This document shows positions 1 through 11,543 of a DNA stretch of 64,000 nt, in pieces. Both the position numbers and the translations under genes were made by a program. This DNA is from Incurvaria masculella (lineage: Eukaryota; Arthropoda; Insecta; Lepidoptera; Incurvariidae), in NCBI GenBank assembly GCA_946894095.1, contig OX335662.1, positions 14,154,001 to 14,218,000 of the forward strand, given 5' to 3'. The notes below the pieces were generated by a model, which was given only the letters and a program-made list of their open reading frames with translations, did not search any database and had not been told where the DNA came from. Each line of letters begins with the position of its first letter. Position 1 is the first letter of the stretch.

Positions 1-795
1 TCTATTACCAGATGCGTCTTGCCCTATGGAAATGTATGCAGATGATGCAATGGGATTACTTATTAGATGTACCAAACGATTTCAAAGCAACAAAATTTAG
101 TATTATAACTCCACGCTCACGAAGTTCCTGAGATCTCGACAAATGACTTGAATCACACTTGACCAACGGCCAGCGGGCGGACGAGCGGCCGACACCAATA
201 CACTCACAATGTTTATACTACAAAATATGATTTTCTAGATTTTCGGTCTTTTTTCCATTTTTATATAAGAAACCATATCAAGTGTGATACATCACCGGAT
301 TCTACACAAAATTTGCCACAATCCGGACTAATTACATTCAAGCAAACGTAATTTTTTGTAAACAAATGTGATAAATCTTTGAAATCTGAACATGCCAAAA
401 AACATTTGATTTTTTTGCTATAAATTTTTGATATAAAAACCTATAACCACTGCATTGATAAATAGCTGAATATATTACAATTTCATTGATATAAAAAAAA
501 TTACAATACTTACGTAATATTTTCGTCACTCATCCTTTTCAGCCGGCACAGAACCACGCGCGCAAACGTACCTCGGTCGACTGGCCAGCGAGACGAGCCG
601 CGCGGATTTCAAAAAAATATTTTGTTTTACGAAGTTGCAGCTATTGGGTCGCGGTTTAGCCAATCAAAAGCGTCCTACACTCCTCAATCCATTTGAAAAA
701 GCCAATCATAGACCAGTAAATCTATGCCCACACAAAAAATAGCCAATCAGCGCAGATAGCGGGAGCGCGGCAGAGGACGCCTATACGGCGTCGTT
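1..795 (+). mobile_element. Right end of a TIR DNA transposon (copy 1), cut by the window edge
   Basis: Positions 1-795 match positions 39171-39976 almost base for base, apart from small indels and a few substitutions. Both stretches end in the same terminal sequence (GGCGTCCTCT... read inward, GCGTCGTT at the tip). At the 37410-39976 copy this end is mirrored by a reverse-complementary left end, so the family has terminal inverted repeats. No transposase ORF is visible, so this looks like a non-autonomous copy. The left part lies outside the window. Confidence 0.75.
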
Positions 796-1223
796 CGCGC
801 TTTACGGGTTAACTCACGGTTGGTCATTGCGAGGGCTGTATAATAAACAGCAAAGGCAAGTACAAACCGTCTCCAGTTCTGGTGGGTTAAGGATGTAGAG
901 TGTGTATAAAAAGACGAAAAGCTGTAGAGGAAGCGAAAGAAGTATGCTGTGATCTATTTATATGGCGCTCTATCATCTATGACTGCCCCTCCGGGGAAAC
1001 GGAGTAGTATTAATATTTTAAAACTTACGCGGGACATAACTATAATATTTAGTTTGATTACTAACCGCGTGTGTGAGGAACAGGACGTTCTGCTCCTCAC
1101 ACGCGCGGTAAGCCGTCAAACTAAACGGAGTAGTAGTTGAACTTTGGGGTAACATATTTATTTTAGTGCAGAGAGGGCCACCCAAATGTGGCGTACTTTT
1201 TTGGCCACCTGAAGGCCCAGTTG

Positions 1224-2168
1224 ATGACTTGTCCATTGAATGTTTCAGTCCAACGCAACTTCATGCGTGCGATGTTCATTATATTCCTGGGGGTCGTGCC
1301 AGCGACGCTGCTGCTGCTGCTGCTGGCGTACTACTCGCGCCACAACCTGCTGCTGTGGTGGCGCCCTCGCAAACTGTACGTACACGCCGCCCGCCTCCGA
1401 CACTTCCTCACCTCCGCATTTAGACCCGACCAGGCACCCTCCAACGCTTCGCAGATTAAACGCTCCTTCCGTTTCCCAAGCACCAAACACATCAAGTTCA
1501 GCAACCCCAACCGACACCCCGACGCTACGTCCGGAACGCAAGATGAGACGCGTTTGAACTTGACGAGCGCCCGACACTTCGAGTTCATGAACAAGCCTAA
1601 CCCACACTCGGACGCTCCATCCGGATCGCAAGATAAGACGCGTTTGAACTTCACGAGCACCCGACACATCAAGTTCATGAACAATTCCATTCAGCTGGAA
1701 ACATTGCGGACGGTGGCGACCAAGAGGCACATTGAGATGCCGCTTGCCTCAAAGATTGAGTTCCGCGGTTTGGCTTCCACGACGAATGACGCTATTCATT
1801 TGAATTTGGCTGGAGATGGCCGATCTATTGCCAGTGAGTTAAAAGACAAACCCAATATAAATTCAAGCAAGATAGAGAAAATACACCATCCAAATTCAAC
1901 TATTCTGAATCTAAATAAAAATGTTGGGAGCACCAAAATGCCTTTGTACTCTACAGAAGTGAAACCAAACATAAATTTAAAGCCAACAGTCAAATCCAGA
2001 GACATTCCAGCAAGATCAATTAAAGGATTCAATTCCGCTTCAGTCAGGGGAAAAGTCAATCAAATGAATTCAAAGAATGTGACCTTGAGTGGTGTGAGCC
2101 GCATGGATGTGAGGACTCGGGTCGTTCGGCCTGACAAGCCCGCAGACACGACCCCCACCCGCATCTAG
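1224..2168 (+). CDS. Hypothetical single-pass membrane protein with internal repeats
   Basis: I do not recognise this protein. The open frame is entered at 1188 without an ATG. In-frame ATGs lie at 1224 and 1263, and a splice acceptor (TTTCAG ending at 1249) is an alternative entry, so the true start is uncertain. From 1224 it is 314 residues. Near the N-terminus is one strongly hydrophobic segment (AMFIIFLGVVPATLLLLLLA) followed by Arg/Lys-rich sequence, which suggests a signal anchor. The rest is polar, Ser/Thr/Asn/Lys-rich and probably disordered. It holds two imperfect copies of a roughly 30-residue repeat (SGTQDETRLNLTSARH and SGSQDKTRLNFTSTRH, plus flanks) at about 1490-1690. The frame stays open for nearly 1 kb, which favours a real coding exon, but codon bias is weak. 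Confidence 0.45.
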   Translation: MTCPLNVSVQRNFMRAMFIIFLGVVPATLLLLLLAYYSRHNLLLWWRPRKLYVHAARLRHFLTSAFRPDQAPSNASQIKRSFRFPSTKHIKFSNPNRHPDATSGTQDETRLNLTSARHFEFMNKPNPHSDAPSGSQDKTRLNFTSTRHIKFMNNSIQLETLRTVATKRHIEMPLASKIEFRGLASTTNDAIHLNLAGDGRSIASELKDKPNINSSKIEKIHHPNSTILNLNKNVGSTKMPLYSTEVKPNINLKPTVKSRDIPARSIKGFNSASVRGKVNQMNSKNVTLSGVSRMDVRTRVVRPDKPADTTPTRI

Positions 2169-3217
2169 ACTATGCTTTAATTCTGTATCGAAATGGACTG
2201 ATGTTCTAGGGCTAAGAACTCAGGAATCGATTTTCACACGCGCCGGCCACGGTGGTGGACCGCAACTCGAAGAAATGTGGATATGTAGGTAAAGATAGGT
2301 AGTACATTTAACGACGCTATTTCTAACGGACCATATGCGAATGTTTGCGGGTCTCGCTGAGCTGGCGGGCAACTAGTAAAATCGCGCAGGTCGTGGTCAC
2401 TGCCCAAACGCTCTGCGACCGGTCGGCGGACAAACGCGGCGCTTGCGCCGACGTACGGAATACAGTCTCCATTTTGTCATTGATTTTCGGGACGGCGTGA
2501 CGCATGTCTGCATGTATGTGACAACAAACATTGCACCATGATATTTTCGGTCGACAATCTGGGACTTTACCGAATAATCTATGATCATAAATAAACACCC
2601 TTCAAACTTGGCGGGCGATGAATGCAACCGTGATGGCTGTATAACCACACAAAACTTTCGTCTTGTGAGTTTAGAAATAAAACAGCTGCATGAGAAGCAA
2701 ACGGCCCCGGTGAAGATCACTCTGAGTAATTAGCCTAAATGTCGAGATATTTAAATTTTTGGAAAGCATTAAGACATGATGACTGCTGCACTCTGCGCTT
2801 AACACCAGATTGCGCTCTCCATACCAACACAGTTTGAAACCATGGTTTAAATCAAATTGAATCTTTGGAATCTAGCATTAGTAAACTTATACAACTGAGG
2901 TTATTAGCCGGCCAGTAAGCCGGCAAAGTCCTTTTTTAAACAATTTCCCTCCAACATTTGTATGGGGAACATACTCGTAGCTTATGGGATATTCTGATGA
3001 ATATATGTCAGTTTATCACAAAATGTTTGCATATCTAGTTTCCTTCCTCCTCTTGTTCTGGATTGTGTAAGACCAAATATGGTAAAAATAACCAGGGCTG
3101 GCTTGAAATGAATGCATTAACATTTTATGAATCATGTTTATTTTTTGCATTTATAAAAGAGATTGCTCCCTAGTAGTGGTAGATTCACAAGAGCATTGTG
3201 TGAAGTTAGGGAACGTT
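2169..3217. other. Intergenic, nothing recognised
   Basis: AT-rich sequence after the membrane ORF. I see no conserved exon, RNA gene or clear repeat. Short minus-strand open frames here have no recognisable motif. Confidence 0.4.
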
Positions 3218-3332
3218 CCCATACCATGTCCTAACAAACCGAGTTGTGGATAATTGGAACGGCCTACCTGAGGAAATAATAAGTGCATCGTCATTAAATG
3301 TTTTCAAAAACAAACTGGATCTTTACTTAAAA
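3218..3332 (+). mobile_element. 3' end of a CR1-like non-LTR retrotransposon
   Basis: Translation gives TNRVVDNWNGLPEEIISA followed by an FKNKLD-type ending and a stop at about 3332. This is the typical C-terminus of a LINE reverse transcriptase protein. A related ending lies at about 56770-56910 (plus) and on the minus strand near 25310-25380. The AT-rich tail after the stop includes an AATAAATAAA stretch. Confidence 0.7.
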
Positions 3333-3851
3333 TAAAAAAAAATCATAGACAAGACAATAAATAAATAAGTGGAAGTGCTTAAAAACAAAAGTGCAAGTGC
3401 ATAAAAAGAAGTGCACGCATCAGCATAATGCTTCTAGTGCATTACAATATAATAAAAATAATCATAATGTGACCGATTTAGTGGGGGGGAGGGGTTTATA
3501 AAATACCACGCTGGGTCACACGGTGTTTTAAAATATAGGAGAATGCTTGTTGGAGCTGTATAACACTGTCCCTGCATCCCCATTCTAACTTCGCACAACG
3601 TGTAACAGGGAGAAAAGGCACCAATTTACAGTCGACATTTCAAAAATAAGAATCCACCAATCCTCTAGATCCTTTATCTATCCCCTGCCGAGGTATTCCT
3701 CCGAAGTACAACCTGGGATCCTTCAACAGTGGTGTGAAGAAGCAAGTGGCCGACAGTCATAATTTAGCACCCCCCCTGAAAGTTCGAAAGCCCATGGGCG
3801 TCGTCGGGCATTTTAAGAGGTCCTCCTGGCGTATGACATATACCGCACTTA

Positions 3852-4410
3852 AGGTGGCCCATCCCGCTCAACTCCCCATGCAAACGGGGAAAGAAGATCA
3901 CGCCCATATTTCTTGTCAGAGATCCCAAGTTTTGCTCAAAATAGCTTTATTTTTATTGTTTTATTATTTGCTCAAAATAGCAAACTAGATGTCTGATGAC
4001 GGTCGGCATTGTAAAATTGTGTTTGGTTTCTAAGTTATAAGGTTTGAAAGTTCGAATTTTTCGCGCGTTTTATACAATAACTTTGGAGGTGGATTACGCA
4101 ATGATAAAGTAAGAACACCTTAAAAAGATTAGTCATCAGACATAGATTGTTCAATCAAGATTTATAATCTATTTGGTTTTTGTTAGATTTTTGACTACAG
4201 CGGTCATGGTTAACTTTTAGCTTTAAGTTGTTTTGTAATTAAAATTTTAATTACAAAAAAGACAATTTACATGGTCTTTTTTGTGGACATGTTGAATTTT
4301 CCTCATCACGGAGCCTGTCTTTTTTTTTAAACAGAGAAGGTCCCAGAGCGCAACAGCACGGTTTTGTACCGTGCCCGCTAATGAGTTCGTCCCGCCGGGT
4401 TGGGCCACCT
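3852..4410 (+). mobile_element. MITE family A, copy 1 (TA target site)
   Basis: A 559-bp non-coding element bounded by inverted AGGTGGCCCA / TGGGCCACCT ends and flanked by TA on both sides, as expected of Tc1/mariner-type insertions. Its interior (GAAAGTTCGAATTTTTCGCG, long AT-rich tracts) is shared with copies at 33990-34533 and 59619-60140. Partial copies lie near 46720-46990 and 52336-52474. Confidence 0.85.
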
Positions 4411-4412
4411 TA

Positions 4413-5967
4413 GTATATAAAAGAAACATAACCATATTGGAAAATAGCAAGTTTTGCAATACCATGTGAAAACGGAGGGGAGGTCAAGTGCAAGATACTA
4501 CGTATGGTCACAGGGGGTAGGATAGGTCTAAAAGTGGCCTAAAATCGGTCACGTGGTATGGGAATGTTCCATTAGTTGTAAGATTGCTATATTTGTGTTA
4601 GTTTGTAGTAAAATTATGTGAGAATGCTTTACAATTAGTTGGCAATGATCTCGCTTGGAGCTGGGATTTTGATTGAAAATACATTCACGCTGCTCGTATC
4701 GTTTTGCTTGTTGGTGTTTGTGTGTGTGTGTATATAGTACAACATATTTTTTTATCTTATAACATATTGTAGATGCAAAATAAAGACTACTACAATACCA
4801 TGTTTTCTTCCTGGCAGTCATTCTCTTTTGTTCTGTATCAGCATGTCGACCAAACTGTTAACACTCGAAATGTCGAGTTGTTCTGCGAGTTCGAGTGGAC
4901 TCGCTAATTTGGCACAATTAACAGCTACAGCGGTACCAAAACGGCCACTCATCCGTTTTACTCGCACTCGACATTGCGAGGAAGAACAGCCATGTTGACC
5001 CCCTGATCTGTTCACCCTCACCTATGCCCTCAACTAATACTTTCACTCTTCACATAACGTATGTCTACAGTCAACTCAGGATAAGTAACGCCTTCTTGTT
5101 GTGTTTGTTTGACTGTGTTTGTGCAAAAGTACACAGGAACGTCACTTTTGACCGGTAGTATTGGATTTTAAGTTCGTAATAAAAAAAAACTAGCTACTTT
5201 GTTCTGTGTTTCTTATGATGCAGGAAGGACGTTTTTGAGACTATCAGTCTCGAAGCAATTGTTAAAAACAGGTTGTATTAGCCTATTTATCTTACATTTA
5301 TTCAGTATATTACTAATAGACATAATAAAGAAATGAATGTAAAATAAAACAAAATATGAAGCGTAAATCTAGTTGCAATGTTATCAATCTCGACTAATAA
5401 CATGTTAAAGACACATGTCAAGCCTCTTGGCACCAAACATCCAATTCTAACTGATCTGTTAGACTAAAGCTGTCTTCGTAACTCCTGTAATGCACACATT
5501 GAGCAAGGCTCCCCTTGTCCTGAGCTGGCTGTCCTCGGACTCTCGAGTCCATTTCGGTTTGGGAATAGTCATTTTGGTGAGTTTGGAAATTTAATTCTGC
5601 CTGCTTTGGTTCGTAATTCTTAGCTGATCTGCATGGCTTTTTGTTATCAATGATTTGCCTCTTCTGCCTGCTGCTTCAAATCTTAAATATTCTACCGAGT
5701 GGACGTCTATGTGGTTGAATATATATAACTTAATCTAAAATTTGTCAAAAAATCTGACAAAGAACGCAAATTATATTGAGACAAATAATGTTATTTTAAT
5801 TAATAATTTGCTGCAAATTGTCCATAAAAATATGCGGGGGGGGGGTCAATGTCTGCTGGGAGTCAAGTTGCATTCGGTAATCTGTCATCCCGCTTGCCGC
5901 TTGCCGCCGCCGGAGGAAGCACGGGGCGTGCCGACACCAGGTGATGTGTGTGTGTGTGTGTGTGCAG
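4413..5967. other. Intergenic or upstream intron of the next gene
   Basis: No exon could be recognised. A (TG)n run at 5946-5963 leads directly into a 3' splice site (TGTGTGCAG ending at 5967). At least the right part is therefore probably intron of the gene whose large exon starts at 5968. A short (TG)n lies near 4720-4735. Confidence 0.4.
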
Positions 5968-8038
5968 GACGGGGTCGATGTCGCCTCGCGCGGGCGCGCT
6001 GCAGCGGCGGCTGTCGCGCGGCGCGAGCAAGCTGGCGGCGAGCCTCCACGCGCCCGCCCCGCCGCGCCCTCACCCGCCGCCGCCCGCCTCGCCCGACGAC
6101 ATCTCCTCGAGCCTGCTGCGGCCCGACCCAGCCTCCGCACCCCACCTCGACTTCTTCGGACACTTCAAGGGGTTCTCGCTCACGCCGCTCGAGCGCGCGC
6201 AGGTGAGCGGCGCGCCGACCCCCGCCCTCGCCCTCGTCGGCGGCTCCCCCGCGCCGCCCGCCCCGCCGGCGCCCGCGCGCGCCGCGCCCCCCCCGCCCGC
6301 CGACCCCGCCCGCCCCACCATCTCGAGCCCGGTCCTCGAGGCGTCCACGTGCACCGCCAAGGAGCTCGTGTCGCCGCTGCAGGGCTCGCGCACGCTGCGC
6401 GCCGCGCCCGCCGCGCCGCGCCTCGCCGCCGCCGCCGCGCCCCGCCGCCCGCGCAGCGTGGAGACTGACGTCTTCCTCAAGCCGCTGCCCGAGGAGCCCG
6501 CCCTCGAGAGACCCAAGGAGGGCATCTCTTTCAACAGGATCGCGTCCTTCCTCAAGCAGGAGCGAGCGAGGCACCCGGTCGAGCGGAGTCACTCGCTCCC
6601 CAAGAACCCGAACCACCAGATCAAAACGATCAAGATCGACAGGACTGCGCTCCGGAACTTGCAGATCTCGAATCCGATCCTGCTCAAGGACATCGAGCTG
6701 ACGATGAGCACGGTGCCTGCCGGCTCGGACTCGGAGGAGCCCAACGATTCGCGGCGGCTCGCGGGTCGCGCGCAGAGTGTGCGCGTGGCCGGCGCCGCGC
6801 GGCCCGCGCTGCCCGCCTTCGGCTCGATGCGCCAGCCGGTGGGCGGCGCGCGGCCGCTGTCCGCCGCTCTCGGTTCGCGGCCGACCGCCCCGCCGCCGCC
6901 GCGCCCGGACCCCGCGCCGCCCGCACCCGCGCCGGCTCACTACGCCGACTGCGCGAGCGACGAGCCCGCCCCGCTCGCCGACATCGACGAGGAGTCCCCC
7001 GGGGACAACATCTACGCGGTCATCGAGGAGGGTCCGCTCGCGCGCGCCGCCGACCGCCTCCCGGTCAAGACGATCCCGCAGGTGCCGCCCGTCGGCTACA
7101 ACACGCCCAAGCCGGTCGGCGGCGCCGGTCTGCTCGGCGAGATCGTCTCCGAGATCCAGACGAGGAACCTCGACTCGATCTACTCGACGTCGAGCCTCGC
7201 GCGGCGCCGCCGCGAGCGCGAGCGGCGGCTCGCCGGAGCGGGAGCGGACGACGACGACGACGGCTCGTACGTCAACGCGGACCCGCGGCGCTCCCTCGAC
7301 GACGCCTCCACCACGAGCAGCGGATACCTCCATCCCTCCGCGGTCAATGTCCCGCGCTTCCTGAACAACAATTCCGAAGCGAACGCGCCGCAGATCGCTC
7401 CCAAACCTGTGCCGAAACCGACGGATGCTCCCGACTCGCCGCCGCCGAAGGGACCCAATTCGAAGATCCCGACGCTCGGCCGCCAGCTCACGCCGCCGGG
7501 ACTTCGGCCTCAAAACTCCTTTCGGAACGTTCCTCCGTCTCCCAAAAACGCTCCCAAATTCGTCGCCGCGAAAGCGATAGCCAACAGTCCCGACGTCGTG
7601 TCGAGTTGTGCCGTCAACGGGAGCGTCAAGACAGGCAAGTCTCCCGACGTTATCAATAGTAACGGGAACAAAACTCCGGTAAACGAAACCGCACCCAAGA
7701 CGGCCGCTAAAACGACGGTCCCTAGTAAAACGACTGATAGACCTCCCATAAAAGCGGCCCCAACCGTTGAAAAAAAAATTGTTACATCGAAAGTGACTCC
7801 GCCACCCAAACCGGCCAGCGCAGCACTGAAACAACAGAGCAACGGGACCAAACCCATCCCCAAAGTGGATGCGACGAAACTGGCTGATAACCTCATTAAG
7901 ATGAAGCCAAAGCCGGCGGCGAAGGTGGGGGCGACTCCCCTGGCCGGCAGCAAGGCGGTCACGCGCGCCTCCAACGTTGCTAGCCTGCAGCAAAAGTTTG
8001 AGAACCGTAAGTCCGTCGGTCGCGACATCCGGAAATAG
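5968..8038 (+). CDS. Large, proline-rich disordered probable terminal exon with tyrosine motifs
   Basis: I do not recognise the family. The exon follows a clear acceptor (CAG at 5965-5967) and stays open to a TAG at 8036-8038, about 690 residues, with extreme GC content in the first 1.5 kb. The first in-frame ATG in the exon is at 5978, but the acceptor and frame suggest that upstream exons exist outside what I can identify. The protein is Pro/Ala/Ser-rich with no globular domain. Conserved-looking patches are HLDFFGHFKGFSLTPLERAQ, GISFNRIASFLKQE, IDRTALRNLQISNPILLKDI and, at the C-terminus, VASLQQKFENRK. Several tyrosines sit in docking-type contexts: NIYAVIEE, DSIYSTSS, GSYVNADP (YVN resembles a Grb2 SH2 site) and SGYLHP. 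Together with Pro-rich stretches this suggests a cytoskeletal or signalling adaptor. That role is inference only. Confidence 0.75.
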
Positions 8039-9574
8039 CCGGAGCTAGTCTCTTGTGATAACATGAACACTTCAACTCAAGTGAAAGTTCAATAGATATG
8101 TTTCCAATCAAGTGAGTAAGGGAAGCAAGCATGAAGTGTAAACATTCTAGGACAGTTTATTTTTCTAAGCAAAATAGTTTTAAGGACAAATAAGAACCAA
8201 ATGAAATTTCCAGATATTTTAAGAATCGTTTGTGACTCGACCATTGGTTGATCCCTTACTATAGTTTACTTATATTAAAAATTTACTTCTTTTTGAACAG
8301 ATTTCTCTAAATTCTATGCAACATGTTTCACAAACACTGGAACTGGATTCCATCCACTTGTTTATATTGAAGTAAATTTTGTTTCTATTTATACTTGCAT
8401 AGGGTGCTGCGTTCCCATGTCTCCCAACGGCTGGGTGTGTGTATTTGAGAAAGAGAGAGAGGGAGAGGGTGTGTGTGTGTATGGATGTGGAACCGTGGTT
8501 GTGTGTTTAGTGTATTGTAGGGTGTGTCGGCTCCACGTAGTGTAGCAGTGTGGTGTGTAGAAGCCGATGGGATTCGACTGAGTGCAACTAACTGTTTATT
8601 TATGGTGTTGTAATGTTCGACTCTGGTGCTGTTCATAGAAATGTCACTTAAAACAACAAATAGATTATCACAATTTAGGATATATATTTTTTTTATAGGG
8701 GACGCAAGATGAAGTGTTGTAAAGGAGTTTATTTTGGATACATTTTGAACAATATAATTGAATGTACTTACAGTTACATAAAATTACTGCCATTTTGCTG
8801 GAATAATGAAATAAATAGAAAATAATTAGAAGAATATTCTAGCTAGACAAAGATGTAGCTAATTCAGACAAAGGAAACTACGATTGGTTCAATCTAGTTC
8901 TGGTTTCCAAAACATCTGAGCTCAATGTGCAAAACTTGCTCAATGTGGTTAGCAAAAAAACAGACATCCAAATTATATTTAGTCGCTAGATAACAACAAA
9001 TGCAGCTTCGAGAGGTCACAAGTAATGCATTTTGTTTGATAATCATTGAGAATGTTCATGGACCATTGTGATATCAGGCCTTGTACATTTAGTACATAAT
9101 GTTTATAATCAATCAGAATCCGGGGGTTGTGAATGTTATATGCCAGCTTCACTGGTGCTGAAACCCTAAATATAAATGGTACATGATGTACAATACAATA
9201 TTGTGTAAATATAACCAAAGATGAAGCCCGTATATGTAAATATAAGTAGCTGTGGAGGAGAAATATCATTTGGCGGCTTTTAAGATTTATCATGAAGTTG
9301 TTTTATTCACTTTTTTTTAGTGTTCTGCAAATCATATATAAGAAATATACAATTTGAAATGAAAAGGAATTTCATTTATCTATCCCTTCATCCTACTCCT
9401 ACCAATATTATAAATGTAAAGTATGTTCGGATGTTTGTTATTCAATCATGCAATAATGGCTGAATGGATATAGAGGAAATGTGGCACATAGATAGTTTAT
9501 TACCTGGATTAAAACATAGGATACTTGGTTGTTAAACTTTCGGTTCAGCCCGAAATCAGAGCCTGTATTCCCAG
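8039..9574. other. Probable 3' UTR and intergenic DNA
   Basis: AT-rich sequence after the stop at 8038. An AATAAA hexamer at 8810-8815 is a possible poly(A) signal. A GA/GT-rich low-complexity stretch lies at 8445-8480. No coding feature is supported. Confidence 0.4.
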
Positions 9575-9894
9575 TTGTCACCTAAATCGGCGTTTACGCC
9601 AAACCGATCGACTGGCGTTTTCCGTAAAAACGTCAAACTCCATGCAAGTTTTTACTAGATATTCTGTGGTATTACTTCTTCAAGCTGTCAAAGTCAAACT
9701 CGGACTTCGAACTTCGGAGTCGGCGTAAACGGCAACGTCGACATATTTACGGCAAAGTTGAGTAAGCTGTCAAATCAAACCCGGACTCGCAAATGTTAGT
9801 TCGCTTAACGCCCACTGAGCGCGCTCTTCAATTTCTCCATAAATTTGAAAACGCCAGTCGATCGGTTTGCCGTAAACGCCACTTTAGGTGACAA
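9575..9894 (+). mobile_element. MITE family B, copy 1
   Basis: A 320-bp non-coding element with inverted ends: TTGTCACCTAAATCGGCG at the left and the near reverse complement CGCCACTTTAGGTGACAA at the right. The next inner block (CGATCGACTGGCG / CGCCAGTCGATCG) is also inverted. A second copy lies at 33478-33827. Confidence 0.8.
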
Positions 9895-9944
9895 TTTTTA
9901 AACAACCAAAAACTTTCATAATTCTTAAAACTCCCTTGTACGGA

Positions 9945-10310
9945 GCATTTTGGAGTATAGCAGTACAGCTTGGTGTCCGGTGTATCATATTCACGTTAAT
10001 AGACTAGAACGGGTGCAAAAACGGTTTTTATACCACTTAGCATACCATCAAAAGCTCTGCCGGACATTATTGACGTACAATGACCGATTAAGTCACTTTA
10101 AAATGGAGACACTTGCTCTGCGTCGATCATTTACGGACATCATATTTTTGAAAAAACTACTGAATGGAAGCATCGACTGTCCTGAACTTCTGATACAAAT
10201 AAATTGAAGTGTTCCTCGGGTGGGCAGTACAATTCTAAACCGACTGACTTTTGCTCCTAGTCGCTGCCGTACGAATCGCTGTTGGCGAACCTTAATAAAG
10301 AAAAACAAAA
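9945..10310 (+). pseudogene. Non-LTR retrotransposon reverse transcriptase, C-terminal fragment
   Basis: Translation from about 9947 gives LEYSS-type sequence (MEYSSTAWCPVYHIHVNRLE), then RVQKRFLYHLAYHQK and KMETLALRR, then PELLIQIN before a stop at 10207. This is the C-terminal region after the reverse transcriptase core of Jockey/R1-type LINEs. More homologous sequence follows to about 10300 in the same style. The 5' part is absent, so this is a dead 5'-truncated copy. Confidence 0.75.
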
Positions 10311-10504
10311 AAACAACTGGGACTACCGGCTTAGTCCAAAAGTAAAGACCACAGCGGAGCCTCAGCTAGTCTTTCACACATCAATGTACAAACATTTTTC
10401 TTACATACATACCTGCCTTCACACCGCTTTGGGGAGGGGTTGGCAGAGAGGATAGAGCGTCATAAGGTACGATCACAGCACACCTCTACAATTAGTACAG
10501 TACA

Positions 10505-10640
10505 ATTCACGTTGGTCAAAAGACGGATAGTCATTGCCGGAGAATTATATATGATATAATAAACATATGGACTTACCATATCGGATGGATAAGCAGAAGC
10601 CTAAATAAATCTGTTGAATGTTTAAAAATCAGCCCTAAAT
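10505..10640 (+). mobile_element. Short dispersed repeat, family C, copy 1
   Basis: Shares TCAAAAGACGGATAGTCATT, GGATGGATAAGCAGAAGC and AAAAATCAGC in the same order with 49829-50015, and in reverse orientation with 63608-63812. A further truncated copy begins at about 63945. It is non-coding and probably a MITE. Confidence 0.65.
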
Positions 10641-10720
10641 CCAGTGATTAACTTGATAAATCTAGTTGCTATGTGGTATTTTTTTTGTTGAAGACATTTT
10701 TCGCTGGATTTACAGAGAAA

Positions 10721-10724
10721 AGAG
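10721..10724. repeat. Target-site duplication, left copy (AGAG)
   Basis: AGAG directly precedes the TGTAAC of the left LTR. The identical AGAG at 16570-16573 directly follows the right LTR. Four-base duplications are usual for many Ty3/gypsy elements. Confidence 0.85.
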
Positions 10725-11372
10725 TGTAACGGAGCTCCCTGCTGGCCAGTATTCTGTGCCAGCCGGATGGGTAGCTCTGTTAATTTCCCACAGGAATTTA
10801 CTTAAGACTAGTCCTAACCCTACCTACCTACTCGCAGCGGTATAGGTGGGATCTAGGGAAAGGTTGTTCAGGCGGGGACCACGAGAGCCACCAATCGACC
10901 TGGACAAGAGGGAACGGTATACGGACGGGTACTCCAGGCGGGGACCACGAGAGCCACCAATCGACCTGGAGAGGACGGAGCGGTATACGGATGGGTACTC
11001 CAGGCGGGGACCACGAGAGCCACCAATCGACCTGGAGAGGACGGAACGGTATGCGGGAAGGGGCTTCAGGCGGGGACCACGAGAGCCACCAAACAACCTG
11101 AAGAGGACGGAACGGTATGCGGGAAGGGACTTCAGGCGGGGACCACGAGAGCCACCAAACAACCTGAAGGGGGAGGTGCGTTCAGTGCCGGGAGCTGCAC
11201 TGAACTGACTCGCTGTGTGGCGGGCGGCCTTTTATATTGGCGCGCCGGTAGTGGGGACGGCTGACTCGCTCGGCTGCCTCGCCCCGCGCCGCAGGCCGCC
11301 CCTCGGCGCCCCGTGCGCCGCTGCGCCTCTTCTGTGCTTGTGACGTAGGCGGTGACGCCGCGCTACGTTACA
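10725..11372 (-). repeat. 3' LTR of the gypsy element
   Basis: 648 bp, starting TGTAAC and ending GTTACA in plus-strand orientation. It differs from the 5' LTR at 10732 (G versus A at 15929) and at about 11342 (G versus T), with no other difference noticed. It contains five tandem 66-bp units (first at 10871) and a TATA box near 11230-11236 on the minus strand. Confidence 0.95.
10868..11197. repeat. Five tandem 66-bp units inside the 3' LTR
   Basis: The core GGCGGGGACCACGAGAGCCA recurs at 10871, 10937, 11003, 11069 and 11135, a spacing of exactly 66 bp. Because 66 is divisible by three, the array is open on both strands (22-residue repeats), but neither open frame has a convincing ATG. It lies in the predicted R-U5 region and so is part of the transcript. 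Confidence 0.9.
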
Positions 11373-11382
11373 CTCCCCTCCT
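11373..11382 (-). other. Polypurine tract of the gypsy element
   Basis: Read on the minus strand the sequence AGGAGGGGAG directly abuts the TGTAAC start of the 3' LTR, the expected position of the plus-strand primer. Confidence 0.85.
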
Positions 11383-11543
11383 GGCTGAGAGATTTTGTTC
11401 CCGGAGGCGGACAAAATCACAACAATAACTTTTTAGAAGAAAAAAACTTTATTATTGGATGGATATATATTTATTAATTTTACAGTGTGAAAGGGTCAGT
11501 AATAAAAAAAAAACATAAACGATTGAAAAACGTATCTGTGTTC

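Noticed and set aside
5885..7993. 702-codon minus-strand open frame
   Set aside because: It is the antisense of the very GC-rich disordered exon. The plus frame follows a clear splice acceptor and has a sensible Pro/Ser-rich composition.
10846..11208. Repeat-rich open frames inside both LTRs, including a GPRL-containing 22-residue repeat that recalls pyrokinin-type neuropeptides
   Set aside because: Both strands are open simply because the 66-bp unit is divisible by three. There is no ATG, signal peptide or cleavage/amidation pattern, and the sequence lies in an LTR.
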